Positions 33,802 through 44,818 of a DNA stretch of 64,000 bases are shown piece after piece (positions within the stretch are counted from its first letter, which is position 1; every line of letters begins with the position of its first letter). The translations under genes were made by a program, and so were the position numbers. The DNA comes from Apiotrichum sp. Y4204. Lineage: Eukaryota > Basidiomycota > Tremellomycetes > Trichosporonales > Trichosporonaceae. The stretch covers positions 186,001 to 250,000 of the forward strand of contig JAMYHL010000031.1 in the NCBI GenBank assembly GCA_025531455.1, read 5' to 3'. Under the pieces are notes generated by a model that saw nothing but the letters and a program-made list of their open reading frames with translations, did not search any database and had not been told where the DNA came from.

Positions 33802-35393
33802 ATGGCGGACGCATCATCATCCACCACCCCCGCAGAGATCAACATGTGAGTGCAGCAGCTCCAGCGCGAGCGGCGCGAGTCGCGCGCGCACAGAATCGCC
33901 GACCCAACCGCGCCTTCGCTCTGGACACCGCTAATAACAGCACGGTCAAGGGCCCGTCGGAGCTCAAGCTGTCGATTGCGATTGACCCGTCCAAGACGGT
34001 CGGCGAGCTCAAGGACGCCGTCGCGGCCAAGAGCGATGTCGAGCGCGATCGCCAGCGTCTGATCTACTCTGGTGAGTGGAGCAGCGGGACGAAGTGTGGA
34101 GGCGAGGAGGCAAGGAGGGGAAGAAGCCGGGAAGCGTGTTGCCACTATTCACTGTCGGTACTAACCCGCCAGGCAAGGTGCTCAAGGACGAGGACACGAT
34201 TGCGAGCTACAAGATCCAGACGGGCCACACGATCCACATGGTCAAGGGCGCGCCGAAGGCCGCGCGTGAGGCCGCTGCTCAGGCGCCGAGGCTGCCCGCC
34301 AACATGGGCACGGGCCTGGCTAGCGGTAACATTCTTGACACTGTCGAGAACCACCACGTGGGTAGCGTAGAAAATGGGTTACTGGAATGGCGTGACTGAC
34401 AACATAGGGCCTTGCCGGATTCAACCCCTTTGCTGGCATGGAGGGCATGGGCAACATACACGACCCCAATGCCGTGAGTCATCAGTCGGGACTGCGAGTT
34501 TGACCCCGCCCACCGCTCACACCGCAGATGATGAGCCTAATGGACAACCCCGACTTTCTGCGCCAGATGAGCGAACTCATGTCGCGTCCCGAGGTTGTCG
34601 AGCAGGTGAGCACGCGGCTGTTTCGTGTACTAATTGCAGATCATTGCGTCGCGTCCCGAGCTCCAGTCGATGGGCCCGCAGCTGCGCCAAATGATGCAGA
34701 GCCCCATGTTCCGCGAGATGATGTCCAACCCGGAGATGCTGCGTCAGGTGCGTCATGTTGAGCCCTCTATCTCAAGAATTGCGCTGACGCCAGATGATGC
34801 AGATGCAGGCGGCGATGGGTGGTGCGGGCGGTATGGGCGGTGGACTTGGCGGCTTCCCCGGCGGTGGGATGTTCGGTGCTGGTGCGGGTGCAGGCAACAC
34901 CGCTGCGGGCGCGCGCAGTCCCCCGACCGACCCTTTCCCGAACCTCTTCGCTCCCAATGCTGGGGCCGCTGCGGGCACCAACACGACCGGCACCGGCTCG
35001 ACAGGATCTGGTGCTGCAGGTGCCGGCGGCGCAGCTGGCACCAACCCTCCCGCTAACCCGTTCGCGTCCCTCTTCGGTGCCGGTGCTGGAGCAGGGGCCG
35101 GTGCTGACGCTGGCGCTGGCGCGGGTGGCGCCGGCCGCCCGCCCTACCCGTTCATGGACCCATCCTTCCTCTTTGGCGGTCCGTTCGGTTCCGGCTTTGG
35201 CGCACCTGGTGCATCCGCCCCGCCAGCAGACACGCGTCCCCCCGAAGAGATCTACGCGACACAGCTGGGACAGCTGTCGGCCATGGGACTGTGGGACTCG
35301 GCCAAGAACATCCGCGCTCTCCGCTCCACGGGCGGCAACGTCGAGGCGGCCATCGAGCTCCTCTTCTCCGGCCAGCTCGACAACCCCCAGTAG
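33802..35393 (+). CDS. DSK2: Ubiquilin (UBL-STI1-UBA proteasome shuttle)
   Basis: Carries ubiquitinated clients to the proteasome. Exons: 33802-33845, 33941-34071, 34173-34357, 34408-34473, 34528-34605, 34640-34747, 34794-35393, 403 aa. The UBL (about 14-88) shows [30 protein letters not shown] and [13 protein letters not shown]1-type repeats follow ([49 protein letters not shown]). Then comes a long Gly/Ala-rich linker (about 205-350), and the C-terminal UBA ([27 protein letters not shown]). Introns between STI1 repeats fall at phase 0. Length and domain order are usual for fungal DSK2. Confidence 0.93.
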
Positions 35394-35780
35394 AACGATC
35401 CCGCCCCGCTGTTGTCTATTAATATTCCCGTTCCACGCATGTGATGAGATTCGAGCGAAGGAGGCATGGTCGACTCGCGGATGTAGTAGCTGGACCGGCG
35501 GTGAATGGCAGGCAGTTACTGACTGGCGACTTAACTTGACTCGCGAAGTTGATCATGGTTGACAAGACATTCCCATGCGTACTGGATGGATTCTAAACAT
35601 GACCTCATTCATACGGAGGCAACTATGACAGACTATTGACATCATCACGAATGGTACGCCGCAGATGGTACGTTGTACGTTCGTCGGGCAAGTCGGAAGT
35701 CGGGCAGGGCAATGATACTACTGTACAACATATGATGGGATGGGTTTACTAGATTGGACAGTTTGGTCGATATCATATCG
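35394..35780. other. Convergent 3' region, no gene seen
   Basis: Lies between DSK2 and the minus-strand unknown gene. AT-richer with no ORF support. Confidence 0.5.
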
Positions 35781-37644
35781 TCACTTCTTACGCCCATTCT
35801 TCGCTGCGGGCTTGGGAGCGACCTTGCGGCGCTTCTTGGTGGTAGACGGGGCCGGAGCCTGTTTGCGGGATCGAGTACGCTTGTTGGTGGGAGGATCCGC
35901 TTCCTCTTCCTCGTCTTCCTCTGCGTCGTCGGGAATCTCGTCTTCAACTGGAGTCTCTTCCTCGATCTGATTGTTGTCGAGTTCGTCGTCCTCCTCTATT
36001 TTCTCCTCTTCACCCTCTTCACCCTCTTCCACTTCCTCCTCGGCTCCCTCGTCGGCTTCCTCTTCCACCTCTTCCTCGACGTCCTTCTCGGCTTCCTCTT
36101 CTTCATATTCAGGGGTGGCGGACTTCCCCTTCCCCTTCCTCTTCGGCTTCGCCTTTGCCTTGGGCTTCGGCTTCTCCTTCTCCGTCGCCTTCTCCTTTCC
36201 TTTCCCCTTCTTTACCGCAGGTGCCTTGGCCGACTTCTTGGCGGTGTTGGCCTTGACGCGCGCATTCTTCTTTGGCGCCTCGACACTGACAGCATCGTTC
36301 AGCTCGGCGTACTGCGCAATCGCCTCCTCGAGCGAATCGGCAATCTTCTCGCGCCGGTCCTCTAGCCCGGCGAGGAGCGTGAGCGAGCGGTGGTGGACGT
36401 GACTCGTGACTGTGCGAGACGGGAATGGGTGCGTCACGCAGCCATACCGCAGCAATGCGTCGGTCACGAAACCCTCATCCAGCCCTGCAGTGGCCTCGTC
36501 GCCGTCGAGATACCTGTCGTCAGCTACTATCGCGGAAAGCTCTGGTAGCTCACCATCCGCCGTTCTCTGGGGGCATTGTGGGTTTCTCGAGTTTGAGCCA
36601 CCAGACACGGTCGTCGCTGTCGTCCGGCATCACCTGGCGTGCCCGTCTGTTGTGAGTTGATGGGGTAACAGCAACTCACGCGACGACTATGGGGCCCTCG
36701 AAATCGTCGTTAAAGAAGGACACGCCGTCCGCGTCGTGATAGATGTTGTTCAGGACGGTGCGTTCGCGGTCGTACTCCTCGTCATAACCAGGAACATCCT
36801 TTACTTCCTTGAGGAGCTCGTAGAGCGTCCAAGGGAGATGGCGTTTGCCTTTGGCAGTTTTCTTCTGCGAGCCTGAGGGCGTTGCGGCCTTTTCCCGTCA
36901 GTCGAGGAATGATATCAGCAGTACGTACCTCCTCATCAAACTCGATAGGCCAGCCGCGCTCATTAATCATCTTGACCAGCGCCTCGTGCATGTCGTCGCG
37001 CATATCCTCCAGGCCAGGAAGGAGGGCAATCGGCGGCTTGGGCCAGTTGCGGCTTACTGGCTGCAGCGCATGATCAAACGCCTCTGTTAGAAAATGGTTG
37101 CAGAGCTCATTCCACATTTCCTGGGGCGTCTCCTCGGCGGACACCCTTCCGTCATCAGCGTGGGATATAGTAGCGGAATCACTCACCACTCGGCCTTGTC
37201 CAGCGGCTTGCCATGGTTCCAGACCAAAAGGAAGGCGCTGGGGTTTGGTCCGAGGATCTCGGCGTACCTGTCATCAGTAGGTCTTTTGCTACCTAACACC
37301 TACCCGATCCCCTGGCGCTGCCGCAGCTGTCCCTTCGGCCAGTGCTTCTTCTCTTTCCAGACGTCGTCAATGTACGCGTCCCAGAGCCGCGCTTCAGACT
37401 CCTCGGCATCCTCTGCCTTTAGACGCGTGGTGTACAGATCGGCAACGAGGGTGAGTGCCTTCTTCTCGCTGTCCTTCTTGCTCGTCTCGAGGAGGTACTC
37501 GAGTAAGTCGACAAAGCCCTTTGTCGACGCGTAGGTTGCTGTTGAGAGCGGGGAGGAGAGCGGGGAGGCCGGGGGCGAGGCGGAGCCTGAGGCCGAAGCC
37601 GAGACTTGTTGCTGTGCGCCGCCGCGCGTGCTTGGACGTGCCAT
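35781..37644 (-). CDS. Unknown protein with an internally duplicated module and basic/acidic C-tail
   Basis: I do not recognise the family. Exons: 37304-37644, 37187-37267, 36929-37145, 36680-36888, 36554-36646, 35781-36513, phases agree, 557 aa. Exons 1-3 and 4-6 look like two copies of one module: DLLEYLLE.. / LYELLKEV.., then FLLVWNHGKPLDKAEW / RVWWLKLEKPTMPPENGGW, then FLTEAFDHA..LLPGLEDMRDDM / FVTDALLRY..LLAGLEDRREKI. Introns cut both copies at matching places. The C-terminal 190 residues are a Lys/Ala/Pro tract (KPKPKAKAKPKRKGKGK) followed by a Glu/Asp block and a terminal KKRRK, suggesting a nuclear, perhaps chromatin-bound protein. VWWL..KP faintly recalls PWWP-like folds, but this is speculation. 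Confidence 0.75.
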
Positions 37645-38542
37645 TAGATATTTGGTTTGGCTGTGTGGGAATGGAAAAGGGGATGAGTGGAGAAGGAGAT
37701 CAGAGGGGGAAGGGGCGTGTGCTTGAAATATATGTAGGAAAAGGTTGAGAAGGAGAAGAAGGCAGGAGTGACAATGTTGAGGAAAGGCAAGAGCGCAGGG
37801 AGCAATCAACGACAATGAGGAGGATGAAAACCACTGGTTAACTGGGATGAGAAATGGATGATGTTGGGAAACGAAAGATAACCATTGGATAAAAAGCAGT
37901 CGACTCGAAGTGATGATGATGTGAGATAGAGAGGAAAAGGAGAACTGAGTGTGAGAATGATAGAGAGAGTGAGAAGGCCAGTTACCCACAGGTGCGCAGG
38001 GAAGAGAGGGAAGTCACACAGACAGACATATCCATGCTGCGAAGGCCTTCCTCCACAGATCCACAGGAGCAACCAAAGCACACACACGGATCCTTGTGGA
38101 TCCGCAGCACGGTCCGTGAAACCAGCACGGTTGCACGGTCAGCACGGGCCGGTATCAAGAAAGTGGTCATCGCTGCTCGCTCCTAGCTCCTCGAGTCACT
38201 CGATCGTCACTCGTCACAATCGTCACCAGCAGCTGCGCACGGGGCGCTTCTTTTGCGCCCTCTGACCGCAGGGGCCCATACTCTACAGTACCCGCCACAC
38301 TCAAACTGCCACACTCATCGGTCGGCTTGAGCCCCTCGATTCCAGTCTTGGACTTGCTGACCCGCTGGCCTCCTGTCAGCGCCCCCTCACAAGACCAAAC
38401 AGTCCTCTGTTGGGTGTGAATGCCTGGCTGGCTACTGAATCTCTTCACTCTGCGGTGTTGGCTCTGCAGCAGGTAATGGATGAAATGCTAGTAATGACAT
38501 GCAATTGGTGTAATACAAGAAATGCAGTGTGAATGAATATAA
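37645..38542. other. Intergenic region with short direct repeats
   Basis: The part next to 37644 is a purine-rich promoter and leader on the plus strand (C/T on the gene strand). At 38090-38240 there are short repeats: GGATCC(T/G) pairs, four CAGCACGG/CACGGT units, and CACTCGTCACAATCGTCAC. No gene is seen. Confidence 0.45.
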
Positions 38543-40627
38543 TCACTCGTCGTCGCTCTCCTCATCCTCCTCCTCGTCATCATCGTCGCTCTCCTCGGCC
38601 TCGAGGTCCAGCAGACCCTCGCCGTCATCAGAGTCCAGTCCGTCCTCGTCATCCTCATCGTCCTCGTCGCTCTCGTCGTCGTCCTCAGAGTCCCCGTCGC
38701 TCGAGGCGGCCATCATGTTGATGTCCTCGATGGCGTCCTCGTCCTCCTCTCCAACCTCGATCTGGACCTCGTCGTCCGACTCGCCCTCGACGTAGTGTTC
38801 GCCCTCACCCTTGTCCTCGCCGGTTGCCTGCTCAGCAGCGAGACGGCGCATGTTGATCTGCGCGAGCGCAAGATCAAGGCGGCCAGAGAGGGAAAGGAGA
38901 GGCTGGTACAGCTCCATTCGGGTAGCCAGAAGATTCGATAGAGCCGCGAGGTGGGTGGGGAGGGAAGGCATGGTCATGAGGATGTTGCCACGCTCAATGA
39001 GCACGCCCTTCACCCACTCGACAGTGCCGCGACCCTGCTGCTCATTCTGCATGTTGCCACGGCCACCACCACGGCGGTTGGCACCCTTGCCCTGTCCCAG
39101 ACGCTCAACACAGGCCTTCAGGAGGGGAAGGGCGAGCTGTGCGGGGAGCTTGCGAACAGTGTTGCGGATGATCACGGGGTCACGGTGCGAGAGGCAGAGG
39201 GTGAGAAGGGCGGGATCGGAGGTGTGAAGAGCCTGCACAAGAAGACGCGAGAGCGAAGCAGCGTTGACAGGGCCATCGACGGCAGCAGTAGCAGAAGCCT
39301 TAGACTGCTGGGCCGGAGCCGCAAGAAGACGCTCGCCCAGGGAGAGGTCGGCCATGTCAACGTCCGTCGGGAGGGCAGCGGCGGGCTCGTCGTCCTCCGA
39401 CTCAGGTGCAGCCTGGACAGCGTTGGCGGGAGCCTTGAAGCGCTGCGTGTTGCTGCCGTTGGCCTGGGTCGAGGAAACGAGATCCTGAGCGTCGCACTTG
39501 ACAACGGTCGTCTGGCGGAGACCACCTTCGGGCAGCTCATAGTCGGCCTTGTACCACTTGACGCGACCAGCACCGGCCATGCGACCGCACCAGAGAGTAC
39601 CAGCAGCGCCTTCCTCGGTGGCCGCAAAGGCAACGCGACAGACGCGAGCAATGCGCTCGTCCTTGCCCTCGACCAGCTTTACCTGCTTGGGTTTGCTGTC
39701 GGTAGTGGGGCGGGAGAGGTTGAGCTCCGAGGGAATCGGGAAGAGCGAAATCTCGCCAGAGACGTGGAGAACAGCAAGAAGTTCTGGGGAGAGCGCCACA
39801 GAGTGTACCGGTGACAAGGTCTGCGCAGCATAGCGATGCGAAAGCTTTGGCGGGTTTGTTGGCGATGAAATGGTAAACTGCGAGACCGCGCGGTCCTCAT
39901 CGGCAACGACCAGGAAAGATGCCCCTTGTTGTGTCAATGGCAGCGGCTGGATCGACGTAACCGCAGTCGTGGATGCAGTGACGGGGGACGAGGTGTGCGT
40001 GATGGAGGATGATGCAAGAGTGAGGTGGAGGGCAATGACCGAGATCGTGCCCACGAGGACATGGAGGACTTCGCTCGTTGAAGTCGGCAAGAGGGCAACT
40101 GCTGACGGAGAGGAAGCGACCGAGGGAAGACCAACAGTGTGAGAGATTGCCGACGACTCGGGGCCGAGAACGAGAAGGTCGGAATCCGTTGCGAGGATGA
40201 TTCCGTTCTCGTCAGACCAAGCGGCGGAAACCTTGGACGGCAGAGGAAGAGTACGCTGAACTTCACCCTTGATCGGAGAGTAGAAGCACAGAGACGACGA
40301 GTCGCCCTTGTTGGTGGCAAGGATAATGACGTCCTCATCACCACCATCGGCGGGGAGAGACTTGCGCTTTCTCCGCTTCTTTGCCGCGGAGGACGCAACC
40401 GAAGCCCAGCAAAGGGCTGTCACCTTGGCGGCACCAGCTACTTCCCACTCGGAGACAACGGCGTCGGCGGCAACATCCCAGACCTGGATCTTGTCCGCAG
40501 ATCCGAGCACCGGCAGGGCCAACGCAAAGTGCGTCCTGGAAGGGTTGAATCCAGAGACGGCTGCGGTAGGGGGAGCGGCGGCACCCTTCTGGCGAGAAGG
40601 GCCGGCATTAGGCTGCTTAGGAGCCAT
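38543..40627 (-). CDS. UTP5: UTP5/WDR43, SSU-processome t-UTP subunit
   Basis: Nucleolar WD-repeat protein of the t-UTP/UtpA subcomplex, needed for pre-18S rRNA transcription and processing. Single coding exon, 694 aa. An N-terminal beta-propeller-like part runs over about residues 25-380 (ADKIQVWDVAADAVVSEWEV). A Utp12-type helical domain at about 450-565 (LSRLLVQALHTSDPALLTLC, DPVIIRNTVRKLPAQLALPL) is the diagnostic part. An extreme Asp/Glu/Ser tail starts at about 620. The ATG sits directly after an AAAAAG acceptor preceded by GCTGAC, so a leader intron probably abuts the start codon. It faces HAS1, another ribosome-assembly gene. Confidence 0.9.
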   Translation of the reverse strand: MAPKQPNAGPSRQKGAAAPPTAAVSGFNPSRTHFALALPVLGSADKIQVWDVAADAVVSEWEVAGAAKVTALCWASVASSAAKKRRKRKSLPADGGDEDVIILATNKGDSSSLCFYSPIKGEVQRTLPLPSKVSAAWSDENGIILATDSDLLVLGPESSAISHTVGLPSVASSPSAVALLPTSTSEVLHVLVGTISVIALHLTLASSSITHTSSPVTASTTAVTSIQPLPLTQQGASFLVVADEDRAVSQFTISSPTNPPKLSHRYAAQTLSPVHSVALSPELLAVLHVSGEISLFPIPSELNLSRPTTDSKPKQVKLVEGKDERIARVCRVAFAATEEGAAGTLWCGRMAGAGRVKWYKADYELPEGGLRQTTVVKCDAQDLVSSTQANGSNTQRFKAPANAVQAAPESEDDEPAAALPTDVDMADLSLGERLLAAPAQQSKASATAAVDGPVNAASLSRLLVQALHTSDPALLTLCLSHRDPVIIRNTVRKLPAQLALPLLKACVERLGQGKGANRRGGGRGNMQNEQQGRGTVEWVKGVLIERGNILMTMPSLPTHLAALSNLLATRMELYQPLLSLSGRLDLALAQINMRRLAAEQATGEDKGEGEHYVEGESDDEVQIEVGEEDEDAIEDINMMAASSDGDSEDDDESDEDDEDDEDGLDSDDGEGLLDLEAEESDDDDEEEDEESDDE

Positions 40628-40800
40628 CTTTTTGTCAGCTCTAAACTGGTTTCAAGGAGCTGAATGGGATGGGGTAGATTCAGATAGGTGCCCGGGAAAA
40701 TGGGTTTCGGGCCTTTTCACCAGTAGGTTTGTAAGAAGACCGTCGTGTTGGGATCATCAGATATAGAGAGTGTGAAAGAGGGGAAAAGAACGCGACTTAC
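40628..40800 (-). other. UTP5: Probable 5' UTR intron of UTP5
   Basis: On the minus strand a GTAAGT donor (40800-40795) pairs with GCTGACAAAAAG ending directly before the ATG, giving 173 nt. A second GTAAGT donor at 41275-41270 suggests another leader exon further upstream. Seen as splice signals only. Confidence 0.5.
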
Positions 40801-41747
40801 CTTGTGGAGAGATATGGGAAGGTGGAACGAGAGCGATACTATAGGATACAAGGTCTAGAATGTCAGCCATGGCTCAGCTGAAAATTTAGATTCAAGGTAA
40901 GAGGCTCAGTAAAATAAAACAGCCATGTTTTGTCTGCAACGCCCAACCGCTGCAACCGGCAATTAAGACGGCCACGGCGGCGGACTCAGGCGGTAATTCC
41001 CATATGGGACATCATAGTAGGTGGGGGGAGAAGTTGCGGGATGACTTACAATGTGTGGGCCCGGAGCAAAGCTATCGACAGGCTACAGAGGGGGTTTTGC
41101 TATTATCGTCAGCCATCGTCCAGGGGAACAAGGACAAGGATGTGGAATGGGCTCAGAATAGTGCGTTTAAGTGTCTTCGGCACTTGGCCATAACAGACTC
41201 TAGTTTGAAATGTTACACAGAGTCATCCAGGAAAGATACAAGGGGATGGTGGTCGATGGGTGAGACGGAGACTTACCTCGCGAGCGAGCTTGAGCCACAG
41301 GCTCTTTTGAAGACGGGGAAGAGAGAGAGGGAGAGAGCACACTGTCCTCGAGGGACGCTCAATGGATTAGATGGAAAGAAAGGAGGTTGACACAGAGACT
41401 CTCTTCTTTATATGGAGAGGAGAGAAAGAGAGAACCAGATCGAGACCAAGGAGCGCGTCCTCGACGTCCAACCTCTCGAGGTCCGTCACCGAAAAAAAAA
41501 TGTCTGCCGAAAATCGGTGCGAGAGTGGCTGGCTAAGGGAGCGGAAGCAAAATTATGGCCAGGAAGAATATTCTCGACCTGATTTTCCCATCATTTATCC
41601 CATTTTTTTCAAGATGTGCATGGATCCCTCCACTTCTGGGCAAAGGGCAACGCACAAAATCTTCGATGATGCTCGTCTGGGTGAGGTAGGCGATCCAACT
41701 TGGTCAACGGGGGTGCTTGTCGCTTCACACCATCAATAACACATACC
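40801..41747. promoter_or_regulatory. Divergent promoter region UTP5 / HAS1
   Basis: About 950 bp between two ribosome-biogenesis genes. TTATAT occurs near 41409 beside purine-rich tracts. No coding gene is supported, and the short plus-strand ORFs have no domain. Confidence 0.45.
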
Positions 41748-43474
41748 ATGTCTGCCCGCCCGGAAGGAACCAAGAAGAGGAAGCGCACTTCCAAGGCGAA
41801 GGAGGTCGAGGATGAGGCTCCCGCCGCCGCCCCCCCTGCGAACGACTCGGACGCCGAGGAGGCCGAGCCCGAGACCGCCGCCAGCTCGTCAAAGGTGACG
41901 CTCGATGGCCCGCCGCTCGCGTCGCAGAGCTACGAGCGCGTCCCCTTCTCCACCCTCCCCCTCTCCCCGCAAACTCTCGAATCTATCCAGCGCATGGGCT
42001 TTGAGACCATGACGGAGGTGCAGGCGCGCACGATCCCGCCCCTCCTTGCCGGCAAGGACGTCCTCGGCGCCGCGCGTACCGGTTCGGGCAAGACGATTGC
42101 GTTCCTCGTTCCCGCTGTGGAGCTCTTGCGTACTTTGAGGTTCAAGCCTGCGAACGGTACCGGCGTTGTGATCATCTCACCGACCCGTGAGCTCGCGCTC
42201 CAGATCCTTGGTGTCGTCAAGGACATCATGCAGGGTCACTCGCAGACCTTCGGTATTGTCATGGGCGGCGCGAACCGCAAGGCCGAGGCGGACAAGCTCG
42301 TCAAGGGTGTCAACCTCCTTGTCGCTACCCCCGGTCGTCTCCTGGACCACCTCCAGAACACCAAGGGCTTTGTGTTCAAGAACCTCAAGGCGCTTGTCAT
42401 TGACGAGGCGGACCGTATCCTTGAGGTTGGATTCGAGGACGAGATGAAGCAGATTATCAAGATTCTCCCGAATGGTGAGTAGGAGAGAGTGGCTCAGATG
42501 TGAATGTTAGTGCTGACTATGTAGAAAACCGCCAGTCGATGCTGTTCTCCGCCACCCAGACCACCAAGGTCACCGACCTTGCGCGCATGTCCCTCCGCCC
42601 CGGCCCGCTGTACATTAACGTCGACCAGGCCAAGGACACGTCGACCGCCGAGTTCCTCGAGCAGGGCTACGTTGTGTGCGACAGTGACCAGCGCTTCACC
42701 CTGCTGTTCACTTTCCTGAAGCGCAACCTCAAGAAGAAGGTCATTGTCTTCTTCTCGTCGTGCAACTCGGTCAAGTACCACGCCGAGCTGCTCAACTACA
42801 TTGACGTGCCCGTCCTCGACCTGCACGGCAAGCAGAAGCAGCAGAAGCGGACAAACACCTTCTTCGAGTTCTGCAATGCCCCGAGCGGCATTCTTCTCTG
42901 CACGGACGTCGCCGCTCGTGGTCTCGACATTCCCAAAGTCGACTGGATCATCCAGTTCGACCCGCCCGATGACCCCCGCGACTACATCCACCGTGTCGGC
43001 CGTACTGCGCGTGCCGGCAAGGCTGGAAAGTCGCTCCTCTTCCTCCTCCCCTCCGAGCTCGGCTTCCTCCGCTTCCTCAAGGTCGCAAAGGTCCCGCTCA
43101 ACGAGTACCAGTTCCCGCAGAAGAAGGTGGCCGACGTGCAGAAGCAGCTCGAAAGCCTCATCTCCAAGAACCACTACCTCAACGTCTCGGCCCGCGATGG
43201 GTACCGCTCGTACCTCCAGGCATATGCGTCGTACTCGTTGAAAAAAATCTTCGACGTCAACCGCCTCGACCTCGCAAAGGTCGGCAAGGCGTTCGGTTTC
43301 GCCGTTCCCCCCAAGGTGAACATTTCGGTCGGGTCCGTCAAGGCCAAGAAGCCTTCCAACGACGACGACTCGGACGACGACGGTGTCCGCGCCAACAAGG
43401 CATTCAAGGCGGGTGACGACGACGCCCCGAAGAAGGCGTACTACCGCAACCGGCCAAAGAAGGGCCGCAATTAG
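41748..43474 (+). CDS. HAS1: HAS1/DDX18 DEAD-box RNA helicase
   Basis: Nucleolar ATP-dependent RNA helicase acting in both 40S and 60S ribosome assembly. Exons 41748-42474 and 42525-43474, 558 aa. The N-tail is acidic and low-complexity. Q-motif region [19 protein letters not shown]; motif I ARTGSGKT (about 109-116); PTREL; TPGR; DEAD in [14 protein letters not shown] (about 219); SAT in [16 protein letters not shown]; motif [12 protein letters not shown] (about 397). The HAS1-type C-terminal extension has [17 protein letters not shown] and [13 protein letters not shown], ending in a KKGRN basic tail. The single 50-nt intron has a CTGAC branch site close to its TAG acceptor. Confidence 0.95.
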
Positions 43475-43691
43475 AGGGAACGGAGTGCGCGGCTGCTCTG
43501 ACTGCTCCTCGCTTCGCGTCACGTTTATACAGGGATTTCATGTTTGTATCAGGTTCGCATGCTATCGAGATTATTACACAGGGATGGATGGACGCAGAAA
43601 GGAGAAAGGCGTGCATCGAGGTCGGGATTTCAGAGTTGCAACGGGTTCATGAAGGACAAACAGTTTCATTGGGCGCAGTCGGCCATGTCGA

Positions 43692-44818
43692 TCAGTCGCG
43701 CAGTTTTCGCAGTGGACTCTCTGGCTTAGGCGAATGGGCGGACTCGGTTGCGTAGATTGCATATTGAAGGGTGAGGCGGGTACCATCCCACACGGGCAGG
43801 ACCTTGTGCTCCACGCCAGGAGGGATTCACGCCCACCACAAGACAAACTCATTGTCCTCCATGAAGCCAGACCCCCAACCGATACCGGAGCTCGACCAGT
43901 CGTGTTCCTCCTCCTTTCCATCCTCAAGACGAAGAACGAGTCGACCACCGGAGAAATGTGAAGGAAGACAGACGACAAGCGTGCCGATATGGTTGTCGTC
44001 GCGCTTGCGGTCTGCGTGCCAGTCGAAGTGACAGTCAGGGAGGTACATGTTGAGCTTAAGGATTGACGCCGAGAGTACAAAGTCATGCCCGTCGCCGCGA
44101 AGCTCACGGCTGAGATCGACAAGAATCTGTTTAGAAGGGTCGGAGATGAGCATGAGTTTGGGTGGTACGATCTCGTACGAGTGGCGGTAATCTTGGTTGC
44201 GCGTTGGGCGGCCGTTGACAGTAAACGACGCCAAGGTGGCGGCCTCCACCATCTCCGAGGCGACGTCGGGAGAGAAAGGTGCCGGCTTAATGCTCAGTCT
44301 GTCCTTCCCATCAAGGTATGCGATCGAGAGAGGACCCCTAATACTTCCTGAGGAGGGACCAAGAAGCTGGTTGCGACTATCCGCCGAGTCCATGAGGATG
44401 GGGCGCATTGCTGCCTTGTGATCTCGAAGCACCGTTAACGCTTTTGTCGCCCGGTTTGCCGCGATTTGGGCGTCTTCGGCTGCTTGTTTTGCTTCACGCG
44501 CCGCTTCACGGATGAAATCTTCCAAAAATTCTATGTCATCGAGAGTTTTGGACGGAGGAGGGACTGCAACGGTAGAAAGAGTGGCCGTCTGGGGTTTGGT
44601 CTCCGAGGAAGACGGGCTGGACAAGTCGAATTGACTCGCATCACTCGCGGGAGTGGGCTCCAACTCTGCAATCTGTAAGAACTGCCACCTACTGCCACCT
44701 GTCGCTACGTACCCTCAAGTTTGATTGGCTGATCGGGGACTACGACCGTTCCGCTACCACGTACGCGTTTGGGTGCCGGCGTTGGTTTCGAGGCGGGTTT
44801 CTTGGCCTTGCGCTTCAT
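43692..44818 (-). CDS. Fe(II)/2-oxoglutarate dioxygenase-type protein, copy 1, with in-frame TGA
   Basis: One of three paralogues in this region. Exons 44713-44818 and 44665 downwards; the frame stops at TGA 43827-43829, giving 314 aa. Beyond this stop the same frame keeps family similarity for about 45 codons to 43692: IPPGVEHKVLPVWDGTRLTL, then a short divergent end. The upstream part has a basic N-tail (KRKAKKPASK), an Ala-rich helix (about 80-115) and iron ligands H252xD254 in HFDWHADRKR, then IGTLVVCLP and GGRLVLR. The distal His (codon 43806-43808) lies after the TGA, so the shorter product lacks a full iron site. No splice pair removes the TGA. It is also about 170 residues shorter at the C-end than copies 2 and 3. 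Likely a decaying paralogue or a sequence error. Confidence 0.7.

Noticed and set aside
43827..43829. TGA as selenocysteine or programmed readthrough codon in dioxygenase copy 1
   Set aside because: The paralogues have an aromatic residue there and not Cys/Sec. The following context is not a known strong readthrough signal, and Sec use is not expected in basidiomycete yeasts.
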